Assembly (NCBI RefSeq): GCF_000499205.1
Contig: NZ_AWUK01000041.1
Location: 24,205 to 88,204 of the forward strand
Reading direction: 5' to 3'
Origin: Paenibacillus sp. MAEPY2
GTDB taxonomy: Bacteria; Bacillota; Bacilli; Paenibacillales; Paenibacillaceae
DNA: 64,000 bases
Each line of letters starts with the position of its first letter. The stretch's first letter is position 1. Shown one piece after another: positions 17,930 to 27,212 of this stretch. The notes under the pieces were generated by a model. It had not been told where the DNA came from and ran no database searches. It saw nothing but the letters and a program-made list of their open reading frames with translations. Position numbers and translations under genes: made by a program.

Positions 17930-19021
17930 ATGGAACTGTTCAAAGATAAATATACTCCCGCATTAATCGACCGGACGGGAGAACGGTTACTCCAATTTTA
18001 CCCCAAGCTGGACAAGCAGCAATTTCGTGAACTTGTATTCGCCGAGGGCTGGGGGGAGCTGGAATTCAAAGCCCGTATCCGCCGGATTACACTCGCTTTG
18101 ACCGAGGTTCTGCCTGACAACTATGAAGAAGCATTGCATGTTATTGAGCAGACAGCACCACAGATGCGAGGAGTCGAGTACCTGTTCGTACCGGATTTTG
18201 TCGAAGTGAATGGACTTGCACCGGAAAACTTCGAGCTATCCATGAAGTACTTGACCCTCTTCACACCTTATTCCAGTTCCGAGTTCGCGGTACGCCCGTT
18301 TATTGAACGATATCCGATCGAAACGATGAAACGAATGATGCATTGGACAAGCAGCCCCAATGAGCATATTCGCAGACTTGCCAGTGAAGGCTGTCGCCCA
18401 CGTCTACCATGGGGCTCCAAACTGCGGGGATTCATCACCGATCCAACGCCAGTACTTCCAATTCTCCATGAATTGAAGCAGGACGAATCTCTGTATGTCC
18501 GGAAAAGTGTAGCCAATCACCTGAACGACATCTCGAAAGATCATCCGGAACTGGTTCTGGATTTGGCCTCCAGCTGGTATGGACAACATGAGCATACGGA
18601 CTGGATCGTTCGTCACGCAAGCCGCTCATTGCTGAAAAAGGGACATCCGAAAGCGCTGAGCCTCTTTGGTTATGTCGAGCAAGATGCGACACATATCGAG
18701 CATCTTCAGCTTGCAAGTGATACCGTGGCCATCGGGGAAGATCTTCATTTTTCCTTTGATGTCGTGAATGAAAGTGGTCAGTCCCAGATGCTGCGGATCG
18801 AATATGAAATCGGATATATGAAAGCAAATGGCAAGCAGGCACCCAAACGGTTCAAATGCTCGGACAAAACTTTCCCTACCGGGAGAACCAAGGTTGCAAC
18901 GAAGCAATCGTTCAAAGTCATTACGACGAGAAAGCATTACGCTGGCTTGCATACGCTAACGATTGTCGTTAATGGACAACCTACCGCTACAGCCACATTT
19001 GTATTGGAGCAAACGGAGTAA
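17930..19021 (+). CDS. DNA alkylation repair protein, AlkC-like HEAT-repeat glycosylase with Ig-like tail
   Basis: 363 aa. Residues 1-250 are alpha-helical repeats of the AlkC/AlkD superfamily, with conserved MMHWTSSPNEHIRRLASEG and DESLYVRKSVANHLNDIS segments and DWIVRHASRSLLKKGHP at the end. Residues about 260-363 are beta-rich (LQLASDTVAIGEDLHFSFDV onward), as expected for the Ig-like domain of AlkC. Family enzymes excise cationic alkylated bases such as 3-methyladenine and 3-methylcytosine without base flipping. AAAGGAGG precedes the ATG. AlkC over AlkD is preferred because of the C-terminal domain. Confidence 0.85.
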   Translation: MELFKDKYTPALIDRTGERLLQFYPKLDKQQFRELVFAEGWGELEFKARIRRITLALTEVLPDNYEEALHVIEQTAPQMRGVEYLFVPDFVEVNGLAPENFELSMKYLTLFTPYSSSEFAVRPFIERYPIETMKRMMHWTSSPNEHIRRLASEGCRPRLPWGSKLRGFITDPTPVLPILHELKQDESLYVRKSVANHLNDISKDHPELVLDLASSWYGQHEHTDWIVRHASRSLLKKGHPKALSLFGYVEQDATHIEHLQLASDTVAIGEDLHFSFDVVNESGQSQMLRIEYEIGYMKANGKQAPKRFKCSDKTFPTGRTKVATKQSFKVITTRKHYAGLHTLTIVVNGQPTATATFVLEQTE

Positions 19022-19404
19022 CCTACGAAGGGCCTGTAGCCATCCAACTTAGGATGAACACTCAGCACGGTTCATTTTATGATATGAATCCCATGTTGAA
19101 AGTCAGCTCATGGATTCCGCTCCTTGAGAAATTCCCCACGGCGTCTTCAGTACTGAAGATGCCTTTTTCCTTTTTCCTTTTACCCATGTTTGTAACAGCC
19201 CCAATTCCCTCAAAATCAAGTTATGCACATGATGCTTCTTCATTTATCTTATCCACATGTGGACATCTATTCCGAAAACGAATCTATATGTACTCCTATT
19301 TGCCCTCTTATGCACATCTTTCACAGGCTAAAGAAGCGATCTTTGCAGATCGCTAACCTTCATCTTACTATTTACTTGTTATCCGGCTTAGCTTCTATTC
19401 TTCC
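19022..19404. other. Intergenic region between convergent alkC-like gene and corA
   Basis: It contains a strong plus-strand terminator (19140-19175) and a weaker hairpin AGCGATCT-TTGC-AGATCGCT (19335-19354) that may serve corA on the minus strand. No gene is supported. Confidence 0.65.
19140..19175 (+). terminator. Terminator of the alkC-like gene
   Basis: Stem GGCGTCTTCA / TGAAGATGCC (one G-T pair), GTAC loop, then TTTTTCC and a further run of T. Confidence 0.88.
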
Positions 19405-20364
19405 TTACTTAAACCAGCCCCGCTTCACAAACCAGGCCACCATGCTTCCGCCCAGAACAAACATCAGCAGCAGCACTGCCCCATACCCAAACTTCCATTG
19501 CAGCTCAGGCATATAGGCAAAGTTCATGCCATAGATCCCCGCGATTAGCGTCAGTGGCATAAAGACGGTTGTAATCACGGTAAGGGTCTTCATTATCTGG
19601 TTCATTCGATTAGAATTCAAGGAGATGTAACTGTCGCGCAGGTCTGCCGTCATTTCCCGATCGGCTTCAATCATGTCTGTCAGCTTCAACAAATGGTCAT
19701 AGATATCCGTAAAATATACCGTATGCTCCCCTGATCGCTGCACATGTTGGGAATTGACCACCCGATAGAGCAAATCCCGCATCGGCACTACCGTTCTTCT
19801 AAGCTTCAGCAATCGACTGCGCAAGTCGAACACCTGATTCATCAGGTCTTCCACCGACTCCTTGCCGCCCCGGTTCTCCAGTTCAGCCAGCTCATCCTCA
19901 ATGGCAAACAGAGACGGGAAATAATGATCGACCAGCTTGTCCATCACCGTATACGCCGCTGCCACCGGACCCCGAGCCCAGATGGTTCGTTCGTGCGCAT
20001 GATGCAGCAACCGCTCCCACGCTTCATCGACTTCTTCCAGTACGCCGTGATGAAAGGACACCAGGAAGTTCGAACCTAGAAACAGATCCACCTCCTCCGC
20101 TTCCAACGTGGAAGGGTTCAGCGCATGCAGCACAAGGAACTGCAAGTTGTCATAATAATCGAGCTTGGGCCGCTGCAGCACAAGCATACAATCCTCAATA
20201 GCTAATGGGTGAAAATGAAAATATGTATCCAGCAATCGGCTTTCCTCTTCCGAAGGCTGATTGAAATCCGCCCAAACCCAAGCGTAATCCTGCAGATCCA
20301 GCTGTGTAAGCGGTACATTTACAGATACCTGATGATCCCGTGAGATGGCGAGTGTACGAATCAT
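19405..20364 (-). CDS. corA: CorA family magnesium/cobalt transporter
   Basis: 319 aa inner-membrane divalent cation channel. A long acidic cytosolic N-terminal domain is followed by two C-terminal membrane helices. The selectivity motif GMN follows the first helix (YGMNFAYMPE, about residue 283), and the protein ends with the basic KRGWFK. No Mg2+-sensing M-box leader is visible in the 80 bases upstream. The ribosome binding site is weak (GGACGTGG). Confidence 0.93.
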   Translation of the reverse strand: MIRTLAISRDHQVSVNVPLTQLDLQDYAWVWADFNQPSEEESRLLDTYFHFHPLAIEDCMLVLQRPKLDYYDNLQFLVLHALNPSTLEAEEVDLFLGSNFLVSFHHGVLEEVDEAWERLLHHAHERTIWARGPVAAAYTVMDKLVDHYFPSLFAIEDELAELENRGGKESVEDLMNQVFDLRSRLLKLRRTVVPMRDLLYRVVNSQHVQRSGEHTVYFTDIYDHLLKLTDMIEADREMTADLRDSYISLNSNRMNQIMKTLTVITTVFMPLTLIAGIYGMNFAYMPELQWKFGYGAVLLLMFVLGGSMVAWFVKRGWFK

Positions 20365-20481
20365 AAATTAGACCACGTCCTTGTCTTGTATCCTTTACGT
20401 TATTGTACAACTTTAACCCCTGAATCGTCTCCTGCAACAGCCCATTATACACACGTTATCCTGTGAACGCGACAACAAAAA

Positions 20482-20500
20482 AAGCCAACCCTGTTGGCTT
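20482..20500 (-). terminator. Terminator of the DUF47-pit operon
   Basis: Stem AAGCCAAC / GTTGGCTT with a 3-base loop, followed on the minus strand by seven T residues. Confidence 0.82.
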
Positions 20501-20716
20501 CTCTCATTTCCCTATCCACAGTTTCCTGTATCCACAGGAATATCTTCTTTTGGTTTATCATTCCACGGATGGCTATCCACATATCCAGCCTGTCCACACG
20601 TTCATGCACAGGCGTCTCTTCGTTTTGATTGTATAATTGTCCACATATCCCGATATTCACACAGTTATGAACAGTTTGTCTGAACCACCGAATTGGTTCC
20701 TGAATACTTCTTCTAA

Positions 20717-21706
20717 TTAGAAAATGATCCAGTACAGCAATCCTGCCAGCGCCCCGGAAATCGGAATCGTAATAAACCACGTAATAATGATACGTCCAGC
20801 AAGTCCCCATTTGACGGCTGAGAAACGCTTCGCGGAACCTACACCCAGAATGGCAGATGTGATAGCGTGAGTTGTACTCACCGGCAGGTGGAGCAGCGTT
20901 GCCGTGAAAATAACAGACGCGGCTGACAGATCAGCTGCAAACCCGTTAATCGGTTCAATTTTAAAAATTTTGGTTCCCATCGTTTTGATGATTTTCCAAC
21001 CACCGATGGAAGTACCGAGCGCCATCGCTGTTGCCGCGGAGATTTTAACCCACAACGGAACATCCAGATGATCCTGTACACCTGCTGCGACCAATGCAAA
21101 AGTAATAATCCCCATGGCCTTCTGTGCATCATTGGTACCGTGCGTAAACGCCTGGAGCGCTGCTGTGAAAATCTGTACCGTACGGAAACCTTTGTTCACA
21201 TTATGCGGACTGCGTTTGGCAAAAATATATTTGAGAATGGTCATGACCACATAACCGATGGCAAATGCGATCAGAGGAGATAATAACAATCCTCCGACGA
21301 TGTCAATAAATCCACTCCATTTGACTTTATCAGCTCCTGCGCCAACAAGTACAGCTCCAGCAAGAGCGCCAATCAGTGCATGCGAGGATGAAGAAGGAAT
21401 GCCGAACCACCATGTAACGAGATTCCAGATGATCGCGGCGATCAAGGTGACTATGACGACCTCGATCCCATTATCCAGCGTGGTGGGGTCTGTTACACTT
21501 CCCCCAATCGTCTTCGCTACTCCAGTAAACATCATGGCACCGACAAAGTTCATCACCGCAGCCATAAGGATTGCCCGGCGCGGAGTCAGTGCCCGTGTCG
21601 AGACCGAAGTTGCAATGGCATTCGCCGTGTCGTGAAATCCGTTGATGAAGTCAAACGCCAGTGCAAGGAAGACGACTATACCCAATACCCAAATCGTTGT
21701 TTCCAT
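20717..21706 (-). CDS. pit: Inorganic phosphate transporter, PiT family
   Basis: 329 aa multi-spanning permease. It has the two PiT signature repeats, GFHDTANAIATSVSTRAL near residue 23 and the related FTHGTNDAQKAMG near 190. It imports phosphate coupled to a cation. AAGGAG precedes the ATG, and it starts 14 bases after the DUF47 gene, the usual gene pair for this low-affinity system. Confidence 0.94.
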   Translation of the reverse strand: METTIWVLGIVVFLALAFDFINGFHDTANAIATSVSTRALTPRRAILMAAVMNFVGAMMFTGVAKTIGGSVTDPTTLDNGIEVVIVTLIAAIIWNLVTWWFGIPSSSSHALIGALAGAVLVGAGADKVKWSGFIDIVGGLLLSPLIAFAIGYVVMTILKYIFAKRSPHNVNKGFRTVQIFTAALQAFTHGTNDAQKAMGIITFALVAAGVQDHLDVPLWVKISAATAMALGTSIGGWKIIKTMGTKIFKIEPINGFAADLSAASVIFTATLLHLPVSTTHAITSAILGVGSAKRFSAVKWGLAGRIIITWFITIPISGALAGLLYWIIF

Positions 21707-21720
21707 TATTCTCTGGCTCC

Positions 21721-22338
21721 TTAAGAATTACGCATGATGATGGATTCGAGCACATTCGCTACGTGTTCACAAGCATCCGTTGTCGTCTCAAGACGTTCGT
21801 AAATTTCCTTGCGTTTGATCAATTCAATCGGATCAGGCACGGTAGCGAAAAGGTTCTTGATACAGTTGCGCAGCACTTCGTCGCCCTGGTTTTCCAGATC
21901 GTTCAGACGAATGGTGTACTCGCGAATCGCCAGCAATTTTTTCTGAGACAGCAAATGAATGGCCTTCTGAATTTCGTAAGCCGATTGGCGCAAAATTTCA
22001 GCGAATTGAACGATATATTCGTCCGGGTCAGTCAGTTGGTACATATAGAAACGGGAAGCCGTTGCTTCGAGTCCGTCCAATACGTCATCAAGTGTCGTTG
22101 TCAGCTCCATAATATCATCGCGTTCGATCGGCGTGATAAATGTTTTGTTGAGTTCCGTAATGATCGTGTGCACATAGTCATCACATTGGGACTCGTACTT
22201 CTTCATTTCATTGGCAAAAAGAGTCACATCCTGAAGGTTGGAAACATGTTGGGAGAAATAATCTGCCGCTTGCACGACCGCATCTGCCATGTTCTCTAGT
22301 GTCTCAAAAAATATATCCTTCTTCTTCTTAAGCTTCAT
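21721..22338 (-). CDS. DUF47 (PhoU-like) family protein paired with pit
   Basis: 205 aa, all-helical PhoU-related protein beginning MKLKKKKDIFFETLENMADA, with the DDVLDGLEATASRFYMYQL segment (about 90-110). DUF47 proteins occur next to PiT transporters and are thought to modulate them. The frame is open upstream to 22383, but the ATG at 22338 has AAAGGGGAT at good spacing and gives the usual family N terminus. Confidence 0.88.
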   Translation of the reverse strand: MKLKKKKDIFFETLENMADAVVQAADYFSQHVSNLQDVTLFANEMKKYESQCDDYVHTIITELNKTFITPIERDDIMELTTTLDDVLDGLEATASRFYMYQLTDPDEYIVQFAEILRQSAYEIQKAIHLLSQKKLLAIREYTIRLNDLENQGDEVLRNCIKNLFATVPDPIELIKRKEIYERLETTTDACEHVANVLESIIMRNS

Positions 22339-22554
22339 AGCTCTATCCCCTTTACGAGAAATTGCCGATAACCGATGAAACATGAAATGACAACCTTTGA
22401 TATCTTATCATAAATGTTTCACGGTTTGTACATAAGGCATGATCCTTTTTTATATTCTTATCACATAAATCTGAAATGAATCTTAATTATTTGGAATGGC
22501 TGGAAAAATGATGATGAAATTTTACACTGCGTTTACATTTCTCTTCAAATTGGA

Positions 22555-23616
22555 TTAATTTTGAATTTTAATATGCCCTGCAAAGTCAGGCTGATTCGGA
22601 ACGATACTGATAAAAGTTTTGCCAGGAACAAGAGCAACTTCAGTCCCATTTTGTACAAATCGAATAATATCACCCGGTTTCTTGACCCACTGACCTCGAA
22701 TCATTTTACCTTTCTGAAACAACATGGCTTCCCCACCCTGCTCCAGATTAACCGACATTCTGCCCACGTTGTCGAGCACCTTGTGATCCGCTCCGGCTAC
22801 AATAATGTTGGCGGCTCCAATCTGAATGCCATTATCCAGATCCTGATCAGCCTTTCCGTTCACCAATCTCATATATCGTCCACTAACCTCGTCGTAATCA
22901 TACGTAACCCGGTAACTCTCCAATAAATAATGAAGCTCAAACTGCTTGGCCAACTCTCCGGCAGATGTCGCACCTTCTTCGTTATACGTATACACAGGGG
23001 ACTTGAAGTCGTGACTATAGCCTTTGGTATCTGCGCCTTCTCTTAGCTTGTCCGCCGACGTGTACAGATTGTGAGGTGCTTTACGATCCGAGGAACGCCA
23101 GAAATAAGGGCCACTATTCGATATCTCATCCATATGCTGTTTCTGCTGCTTTTGCAAAATGGAATACGCATCCGGGCTGCCACCCGCATGTACCAATACA
23201 CCATCATAGCTCTCACCAAGCTCGATCAAATACGGGCGGATACTGCGTATTGGTCCAACCGTCTCAGCCCCGCCTTCACTCTGGAAGATGGCAATAAAAC
23301 GGGTAATGCCTCCCTCTGCGAGCACTTCGATAATAATATCAGCCGCACTCAGACCTGATTGGGGCCGCGCTGCAGGAGCATTGTTAATCATAACCGCCAG
23401 TGGACGACGCGTAATTGCTGCATCAACAGGCAGACCCGTCAGTGGTGCTGTGTAGAGCGACGTGGCAGGTTCTTCCGTTACTTGTTCCTCCTGTACAGGT
23501 GTAGGAACGGACTCCGGGACCTGGACCATCTCCTTATTTTGGCAAGCGACCAGACTTAGGGCCAAAATAAACAGCGACGCCGCAGAAATCGTTTTGTTCC
23601 ATTTCAATTGCTTCAA
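22555..23616 (-). CDS. yerB: DUF3048 lipoprotein, YerB-like
   Basis: 353 aa. The lipobox LSLVAC (Cys 25) follows a signal peptide, so it is lipid-anchored on the outer face of the membrane. DUF3048 runs from about residue 57 (LTGLPVDAAITRRPLAVMIN, AEGGITRFIAIF, GPIRSIRPY). The start is TTG 23616, with AGGAGGT at 7 bases. The molecular function of the family is not known. Confidence 0.88.
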   Translation of the reverse strand: MKQLKWNKTISAASLFILALSLVACQNKEMVQVPESVPTPVQEEQVTEEPATSLYTAPLTGLPVDAAITRRPLAVMINNAPAARPQSGLSAADIIIEVLAEGGITRFIAIFQSEGGAETVGPIRSIRPYLIELGESYDGVLVHAGGSPDAYSILQKQQKQHMDEISNSGPYFWRSSDRKAPHNLYTSADKLREGADTKGYSHDFKSPVYTYNEEGATSAGELAKQFELHYLLESYRVTYDYDEVSGRYMRLVNGKADQDLDNGIQIGAANIIVAGADHKVLDNVGRMSVNLEQGGEAMLFQKGKMIRGQWVKKPGDIIRFVQNGTEVALVPGKTFISIVPNQPDFAGHIKIQN

Positions 23617-23956
23617 TATATGTACCTCCTGAACGATATGGCTGAAATCTAGGCTGTAGTTGCTCTTATGTAGGTGACCATTTCACGTATTTCTTTCCAT
23701 TTAATCACACACAGCACCATTTGTCTTCGATAAGGAGAGCATTTTCTACCCTTTGTTTTACGTTTGAAACGTGAGGCAGGATGAAAAATATGTCCTAAAT
23801 GTGAACTTCTCAAACCTTACTTAAAATTTGAACTAGATTGTGATAATAATCACAAACAAGATGACTTTTGAACTATACAATAAAGACATCAAAGGTGATC
23901 ACTTAGAAAAAACAAAAACAACAACACACACTAGATTCCATGAAGGAGTGGTTTAT
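23617..23956. other. Intergenic region carrying the doxX promoter
   Basis: It holds a palindrome ACGTTTGAAACGT (23760-23772), the CRP/FNR-like site at 23838-23855, a -10-like TATACA (23874-23879) and the doxX leader. No gene is supported; the frame open upstream from 23840 lacks a ribosome binding site. Confidence 0.6.
23838..23855 (+). promoter_or_regulatory. CRP/FNR-like (or Rex-like) operator upstream of doxX
   Basis: TTGTGATAATAATCACAA: 7-bp perfect arms around AATA. It contains TGTGA-N6-TCACA, the CRP/FNR consensus. The candidate -10 TATACA (23874-23879) places its centre about 41 bases before transcription start, the class II activator position. It also resembles the Rex site, with two deviations. 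Confidence 0.65.
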
Positions 23957-24496
23957 ATGTTCAGCATCAACCAATGGCTTAGAGAAAACAAAGTGGCAAT
24001 GTGGATTTTGACAGTACTTCGGGTGTATATCGGTTACGACTGGATGACACACGGATGGGGCAAACTGACTGGCGGATTTGAGGCAGGTGGTTTCCTTGCA
24101 GGCGCTGTAGAAAAAGCAACAGGTGATCATCCAGCCGTTCAAGCTTGGTGGGCAACCTTCCTTGAGAAATTCGCAGTACCAAACGCAGGACTGTTCGACT
24201 TCGTTATCCCGATGGGTGAATTCCTGGTAGGTCTGGGCCTCATTCTTGGATGCTTCACAACACTGGCAGCACTGATGGCAATGGTCATGAACTTCGCGTT
24301 CCTCTTCTCGGGAACCGTAAGCACGAATGCTCAATTGGTTCTGATGGAAATCTTCCTTGTAGTCGCTGGTGCAAATGCTGGTAAAATCGGTTTGGATCGT
24401 TGGGTAATGCCTTACCTTCGCGGATTGTTCACTCGCAATAAAGGCAGCCAGCCTAAAGATACACCAACGATAAACCATACGCACAAAACAGCCTAA
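23957..24496 (+). CDS. DoxX family membrane protein
   Basis: 179 aa with about four membrane helices. MWILTVLRVYIGYDWMTHGWGKL (16-38) and the glycine-rich VGLGLILGCFTTLAALMA segment are DoxX features. The family is linked to membrane redox or sulfur-metabolism functions, but this member's role is unknown. The start is ATG 23957, with GAAGGAG at 9 bases; the frame is open to 23840. A CRP/FNR-like palindrome lies about 100 bases upstream, suggesting control by oxygen or redox state. Confidence 0.83.
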   Translation: MFSINQWLRENKVAMWILTVLRVYIGYDWMTHGWGKLTGGFEAGGFLAGAVEKATGDHPAVQAWWATFLEKFAVPNAGLFDFVIPMGEFLVGLGLILGCFTTLAALMAMVMNFAFLFSGTVSTNAQLVLMEIFLVVAGANAGKIGLDRWVMPYLRGLFTRNKGSQPKDTPTINHTHKTA

Positions 24497-24532
24497 TTAT
24501 TAAAAAGTATAAAAAAATAAATAGTATTCCCG

Positions 24533-24570
24533 GTCCTGCTCCCCTCCCCCTGGAGAGCGGGACTTTTTTT
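24533..24570 (+). terminator. Terminator of doxX
   Basis: Stem GTCCTGCTC / GAGCGGGAC followed by seven T residues. Confidence 0.85.
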
Positions 24571-24670
24571 GTTCTTTATATATGCTTGCACATTCATCTG
24601 ACTTGCTCATCTACAGAAACACGTATTATGATGAACGTATCGATCGAATATAATTAAAGGAGCACATGAC

Positions 24671-24883
24671 ATGCCAACCCAGCGCCGTCTTGAAACCGAT
24701 GCCGACTTCCAGGAAGCCATGGACATGAAGCATAAGGTTCGTGTTTTTAAAGATAACCATCAGATTGATTCTGGTGGCATCATTATCCGTTTCGACAGCA
24801 ATACCATTGTTGTGCAGTCCAGTGTAAGTGATCTGGCTTATCATTCGCGTACAGCGTGTGAGCTTTTCGAATTTCGTAAGTAG
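24671..24883 (+). CDS. Small conserved-looking protein, function unknown
   Basis: 70 aa, charged, no signal peptide or membrane segment. It begins MPTQRRLETDADFQEAM and ends TACELFEFRK; alternating hydrophobic residues in the middle suggest a small beta-rich fold. AAAGGAG at 12 bases and a strong terminator just downstream show a discrete transcription unit. I do not recognise the family. Confidence 0.75.
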   Translation: MPTQRRLETDADFQEAMDMKHKVRVFKDNHQIDSGGIIIRFDSNTIVVQSSVSDLAYHSRTACELFEFRK

Positions 24884-24923
24884 CTGCATTAACTTTCAAA
24901 ATGCTCAAGTCATAAGTCATAGA

Positions 24924-24967
24924 AAAAGGTTTCTGAAGCCATCAGGCTGGCAGCAGAAACCTTTTTT
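24924..24967 (+). terminator. Terminator of the 70-aa gene
   Basis: Perfect 12-bp stem AAAAGGTTTCTG / CAGAAACCTTTT followed by TTG. Confidence 0.88.
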
Positions 24968-25067
24968 GTTCAACGATTTATTAACCTAGGTCTTGCGGTC
25001 AATGATCTACCGTGTATTGGCATAATATGACCTATAGACCTGTTCACGTTCTGTTGTCTGCGCCAAG

Positions 25068-25853
25068 TTATACGCTGTCACCAAACTGCCAGCAGTTCAA
25101 ACTGAGCGTACCGTAAGGATACGACTGGAATAGTCGTTTTGCAGATCGGGACATGTCAGCCGTACCCATGGCATAAAACAAGGGCGCAATGTGCTCCATT
25201 CCATAAGATGGAACTGCCGTGCGGGCGTGGGGTGCTTTTTTGTCATATTGAAACAGCTCTCTCGTGTTCCACTGCTCAAGCCGCTCGCCAATCCAGTTAT
25301 CAAATTCCACTGCCCAGTCTTGTGGTTCATCATTGCTACCAAGCATGCGCAGGTTATGGACTGTTCCGCCGCTGCCAATGATCAGCACATTATCATGACG
25401 CAGCTGTTCCAGCATCCGGCCAATATCATACTGTTCCTGCGGGGAACGCAACGAATCAACAGATACCGCAATAACAGGAATATTGGCTTCTGGATACATG
25501 TGTAATAGTGGTACCCATACACCGTGATCCAGACCTCGGCCTAGAACCGGTTCATGTGCAAGATTACTCCGAGTGAACAGAGCACAGATCTCATTCGCCA
25601 GGTCTGGCTGACCAGATGCTGGGTAATTCATTGTATACATATTAGAGGGAAATCCGTAAAAATCATGCAAGGTCTGATGTGTATCATCCATTGTCACGGA
25701 CGGTTCGGGACAATCCCAATGCGCCGTAAATACAACAATGGCTTTCGGAGCCGGCAGCCTGTCTCCAAGCTGGTTCAAAAAGTGAGTGTAGTCATTGCTC
25801 TCCACCGCCAGAGCGGGAGAACCATGCGCAATGAATAATGCGGGTAATGTCAT
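25068..25853 (-). CDS. LigB-type extradiol dioxygenase (YgiD/DODA family)
   Basis: 261 aa non-haem iron dioxygenase. Conserved metal-ligand histidines lie in FIAHGSP (about residue 10), FTAHWD (about 45) and GRGLDHGVWVPL (about 112). The family includes 4,5-DOPA dioxygenases and opens catecholic rings. The start is ATG 25853, with GGAGG 9 bases upstream; a TTG three codons earlier is less likely. The natural substrate cannot be told from sequence. Confidence 0.88.
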   Translation of the reverse strand: MTLPALFIAHGSPALAVESNDYTHFLNQLGDRLPAPKAIVVFTAHWDCPEPSVTMDDTHQTLHDFYGFPSNMYTMNYPASGQPDLANEICALFTRSNLAHEPVLGRGLDHGVWVPLLHMYPEANIPVIAVSVDSLRSPQEQYDIGRMLEQLRHDNVLIIGSGGTVHNLRMLGSNDEPQDWAVEFDNWIGERLEQWNTRELFQYDKKAPHARTAVPSYGMEHIAPLFYAMGTADMSRSAKRLFQSYPYGTLSLNCWQFGDSV

Positions 25854-26033
25854 TGCTGCCAACCTCCAGACACGGATAGGATGCTTACCCTTCTATTTTA
25901 CCCCGAAGAAGGTGCTTTTCCAAGCTATCATCCCAATCAGGATGCATTCCGTACGCTCATGTTGTCTTTTGAATCAGCTCATGTTGACCATGCCATGCTT
26001 CAGACCAACGAAAAAGCTTGGCATAGGACCCTT

Positions 26034-26864
26034 TTAGATCATCCAATGCTGCCAATCCTGTTCGATCTTCTGACGCTCTCCCAGCCATTCTCTCGTACGT
26101 GTGATCAGCTGTTCCCGCTCTTTACCGGAAGAGAAGGTATGATCGCCCTGGAAAATAATCTCCTTGTCGCAGCGGCCTTCCTGGCGCATCCAGAATACCT
26201 TTTGATACAGAAACGCGTAGTCGACAGGAATGATCTCATCCGACGTGCCATGCACCACCAGAACATCCCCGTTAAATTTAACGGCTTCCTGGAACGGCTG
26301 ATGTTCAGCCAGTGATTCAAAGAATGCGGGTGTAAACTTGTAGCCGAGATAATCAGCAGATCCCAGTTTCACCCCTTCATCGTACACATTACGTCCCGTA
26401 ATCTTCACAATATCATTGAACGGATATCCTACGGATGACCACATGACGAGATTCTTGACTCGTTTATCACGGACAGCAGTCAGCAGAGCAACAGCTCCAC
26501 CCAGACTATGACCTATCAGCGTCACACGGGTTGGATCTACATCACTGCAATTTACGGCATAATCCAGCACAGAACGTGTTTGGGTAATCATGGATTCAAG
26601 TCCTTCAGCTCCGTACTCACCGCTGCTCTCCCCGCAGCCGATATAATCGAAGCGCAGTACCAAATACCCATCTTCGGCCAGCTCACGGGCGGTCTTCACA
26701 AACAGACGATCCACACCGATCCGACTTCCTACGAATCCGTGGCAGATGACAGCAAGAGGCACGCGCTGTTGGTGATTTCCCTCCTTGATGTCTTTGACGA
26801 CCGGATAATGAATCGTGGCTGTTAATTCTTCCTGCCCATGACGAATACTAATCTGACGCTCCAT
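26034..26864 (-). CDS. Alpha/beta hydrolase (esterase-like)
   Basis: 276 aa. The oxyanion segment is CHGFVGSRIG (about 40), the nucleophile elbow GHSLGG (about 118), and the catalytic acid and His lie in HGTSDEIIPV and GDHTFSS. This resembles Firmicute serine aminopeptidase-like or acyl esterases; the substrate is unknown. ATG 26864 has AAAGGGG at 8 bases. Earlier in-frame ATGs (26903, 26897) lack a ribosome binding site. Confidence 0.85.
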   Translation of the reverse strand: MERQISIRHGQEELTATIHYPVVKDIKEGNHQQRVPLAVICHGFVGSRIGVDRLFVKTARELAEDGYLVLRFDYIGCGESSGEYGAEGLESMITQTRSVLDYAVNCSDVDPTRVTLIGHSLGGAVALLTAVRDKRVKNLVMWSSVGYPFNDIVKITGRNVYDEGVKLGSADYLGYKFTPAFFESLAEHQPFQEAVKFNGDVLVVHGTSDEIIPVDYAFLYQKVFWMRQEGRCDKEIIFQGDHTFSSGKEREQLITRTREWLGERQKIEQDWQHWMI

Positions 26865-27212
26865 GCCCATTTCCCCTTTCCATTCTTCCCTGCTCATGTT
26901 CATTTTGTTAATTATATATAAATCCGATAAGTTTAATGTGTATTAAGATATATTAGTATATTATCATCCTGTGAACCTCAAGTCAACGTGAGGAAATGTC
27001 CATATCCAGACATATCTTATCTACATTTTATCGGCAAAAACGCGAAAAAAATGAGCCAAGCTGACTACAGCTGACTCGAATTATACCTAGTGCTAATATA
27101 CTGGTGCAGAACCCTAGAAACTGAAATTTCAGCTCAGCTTTTCTTAATAAGCGGGTTGAGTAATACCAATACTCTGCCATCCATATTGGCGACCTGAATC
27201 TTCTGTTAGAAA
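26865..27212. other. Intergenic region between hydrolase and small gene
   Basis: AT-rich; it contains a probable minus-strand terminator hairpin (27053-27077) and a short palindrome CTGAAATTTCAG near 27120. No gene is supported. Confidence 0.55.
27053..27077 (-). terminator. Possible terminator of the 78-aa gene
   Basis: Imperfect hairpin (GAGTCAGC / GCTTGGCTC on the minus strand, with a wobble and a bulge), then ATTTTTTTCGCG. It lies 136 bases after the stop codon. Confidence 0.45.

Noticed and set aside
20365..20444. Possible Mg2+ riboswitch upstream of corA
   Set aside because: The short leader shows none of the M-box features.
22521..22537. TTTACA-N5-TTTACA direct repeat resembling PhoP boxes near the phosphate transporter genes
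   Set aside because: It lies about 180 bases upstream of the DUF47 start and points away from it; no promoter is visible at the right distance. Kept only as a weak possibility.
23760..23772. Palindrome ACGTTTGAAACGT upstream of doxX
   Set aside because: Perfect 6-bp arms but no linked promoter or known operator; such palindromes arise by chance in a window this long.
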